In this document: one piece after another, positions 42,346 through 43,458 of the stretch
How the letters are laid out: each line of letters begins with the position of its first letter
Numbering within the stretch: the first letter of the stretch is position 1
Source of the DNA: Saprospiraceae bacterium
Lineage (GTDB): Bacteria > Bacteroidota > Bacteroidia > Chitinophagales > Saprospiraceae
NCBI GenBank assembly: GCA_020631355.1
Contig: JAHDHL010000043.1
Location: forward strand, 1 to 43,458
Direction: 5' to 3'
Length of the DNA: 43,458 nt
Program-made: the position numbers and the translations under genes
The notes under the pieces: generated by a model
Seen by the model: only the letters and a program-made list of their open reading frames with translations
Database searches by the model: none
Told to the model about the DNA's origin: nothing

Positions 42346-43070
42346 TTATTCTAGTGATGTCTTTAACAGTATTGTGAATCTACAATCTAATTCCATATGT
42401 CTGATTTCCGAAAATGAAAAGTAGGCTTTTTGTTCATTATCTTTATCTGATGAGGCCTTGATCATATTCGAAGTGTTAGCTACATGAAAATTATTCATTT
42501 GATATGCACTTGAAACATTAAAATTAAATTTGGGGTGATTATTATATGCTTCATTTGGTGGAGCAGTCTTGAAAATTATTTCTTTTTCGATGCCATTATT
42601 TAGTTTGGCAACTTCAAAATATAGTATTCTTTCCAAGCTATAATAAGTAGTATCAATATAGCTTGATTCATTTTGATGCATAGCACCTATATGTGAAATA
42701 TTAGTTATCCCATTTATTAATAAGGAATCGTAGAGTTCAATACTTGTTTGGGTAATCGTAGAATCAATAAGATTATTACATGAATTTTTTGTATATAGTT
42801 AGATACTTTTTCGGTGAATAACCTTGTAAATTCGCCATGAATGAAATCCGTTGAATTCATTAGGTAGTTAGTTCTTTTATTTAAACTCCATTCTTTTATA
42901 GAGCCTTTATAATTTATTAAATCTTTATTACTGAGGATAGTTGAGTCAATTTTATGTGTTTGAGTTAAATCAGTATTGTTGTCTTGACGGTTAATTTCAC
43001 AAGAAAAACAACTAATTGTAATAATAATATATGCAGTTATTATTTGATTGAATAATTTCTTGCTAATCAT
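42346..43070 (-). pseudogene. Frameshifted lipoprotein gene
   Basis: Two frames (43070-42717 and 42681-42346) belong to one gene. The second frame stays open upstream of its first ATG through CNNLIDSTITQTSIELYDSL and meets the first at a run of six A on the minus strand (42785-42790). One extra A would restore a 241-residue protein. The N terminus is lipoprotein-like (IITISCFSCEIN). No family is recognised. The break could be a true pseudogene, a phase-variable or slippage site, or an assembly error. Confidence 0.65.
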
Positions 43071-43114
43071 GGTAGTTAAGTTTTGGAAATTGATTTTTTT
43101 AGAGCTAACGTTGT

Positions 43115-43202
43115 GGGCAGGTGCTGCTGCTAGACAGCTACCCGCCCCTCAACTAACTAGTTAGTTGGCAAGGGCGTAGCTGACTAGCTGTTGCCACTTG
43201 CC
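43115..43202. repeat. Long imperfect cruciform with an 18-bp palindromic tip
   Basis: The tip CAACTAACTAGTTAGTTG (43150-43167) is a perfect palindrome. Below it, GCCC/GGGC, AGCTAC/GTAGCT, GCTAG/CTAGC and GGCAGGTG/CACTTGCC pair in order with a few bulges, giving a hairpin of about 88 bases. Extrahelical bases on one arm (for example 43142-43143) are of the kind integron attC sites use for strand choice. Confidence 0.75.
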
Positions 43203-43206
43203 TGTT

Positions 43207-43250
43207 GTTATCTGCTATGCGAGCGCAGCGAGCGACACAAATGAGATAAC
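43207..43250. repeat. Hairpin GTTATCT/AGATAAC
   Basis: GTTATCT (43207-43213) and AGATAAC (43244-43250) enclose a loop containing GAGCGCAGCGAGCG, closely similar to the loop of the hairpin at 43366-43406. Confidence 0.65.
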
Positions 43251-43365
43251 GTTAAGCATCTACCGGAACTCCTCGCAACGTTCCGATGGTTAGTAACAGG
43301 CGAGTGGGAGTGGACCCACATATCCGGTTACTGTCAAGACACCGATGGCAGTGCCTGGCCACAAC

Positions 43366-43406
43366 GTTAGTCTGCAAGCCGAGCGAAGCGAGGATTGCAG
43401 ACTAAC
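43366..43406. repeat. Perfect 12-bp hairpin with GAGCGAAGCGAGG loop
   Basis: GTTAGTCTGCAA (43366-43377) and TTGCAGACTAAC (43395-43406) are perfect inverted copies. The 17-base loop can fold further as CC-GA-GC-GAA-GC-GA-GG. It has no T-run, so a terminator is unlikely. Confidence 0.78.
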
Positions 43407-43458
43407 ATAGTAATAAACCCAAATCCGAATACACCTAATGCTTATTACCCTCTTTCTT

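Larger units (their letters stand above)
43105..43370. repeat. Segment bounded by 17-bp inverted ends
   Basis: CTAACGTTGTGGGCAGG at 43105-43121 recurs inverted at 43354-43370 with one mismatch (16 of 17). The 266 bases between are non-coding and packed with hairpins (43115-43202, 43207-43250, 43264-43285, 43292-43332). This could be a small mobile element without a gene, or two recombination sites facing each other. Confidence 0.7.

Noticed and set aside
43251-43257. GTTAAGC as a proven integron attC core
   Set aside because: It fits GTTRRRY, but the expected partner core and site length are not met at the other AACGTT positions, so a canonical attC is not claimed.

Overview
The window looks like a chromosomal segment of a Bacteroidota bacterium, probably of the Saprospiria type; the genus cannot be read from the sequence. 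Three signs support this. Several secreted proteins end in type A sorting tails of the type IX secretion system (T9SS). Many genes are preceded by the Bacteroidota -7 box TAnnTTTG, in the best cases 19-20 bases after a TTTG or TTG element. Shine-Dalgarno sequences are generally absent. No tRNA, rRNA, CRISPR array, transposase or phage gene was seen.

Layout. 1-4450: a Crp/Fnr regulator, then a nitroreductase and the glyoxalase/deglycase hchA (an electrophile or redox stress group), then a TetR regulator and a short-chain dehydrogenase (SDR) with a palindromic operator. 4490-7940: a secreted class C beta-lactamase-like serine hydrolase and a cPLA2/patatin-like lipoprotein. 8004-12778: a tightly packed minus-strand run, pgsA, PAP2 phosphatase, HExxH protein, methyltransferase, S41 peptidase and YiiX-like cysteine hydrolase, with overlapping or closely spaced ends. 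12844-15174: CPD photolyase and a JmjC-like cupin. 15175-16100: a gene-free stretch with two similar terminator-ended units that look like sibling small RNAs. 16103-20023: a bifunctional nuclease (DUF151 plus UVR), etfB-etfA, a TPR protein and endonuclease III. 20099-26968: two large T9SS cargo proteins in tandem. 27174-33892: a helical protein of unknown function, trmH, a ribD-DMT transporter-SGNH hydrolase operon, a candidate minus-strand small RNA and yaaA. 34140-39189: penicillin acylase with an alpha/beta hydrolase, and dienelactone hydrolase with a membrane-fused peroxiredoxin. 39638-43458: an AT-rich accessory tail of unrecognised secreted or membrane proteins, one carrying a frameshift. 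It is punctuated by GC-rich inverted-repeat blocks resembling the recombination sites of gene cassettes.

How the genes work together. Most of the window is ordinary core metabolism and repair: phospholipid synthesis (pgsA with a PAP2 enzyme that could dephosphorylate its product), riboflavin (ribD), electron transfer (etfAB), DNA repair (photolyase, nth) and oxidative stress (yaaA, peroxiredoxin, hchA). This is interleaved with envelope and secreted hydrolases typical of environmental Bacteroidota. The least explained parts are the paired small-RNA-like units near 15.65-15.95 kb, the minus-strand RNA near 32.6-32.7 kb with an inverted repeat inside its promoter, and the cassette-like right end (42.1-43.4 kb).
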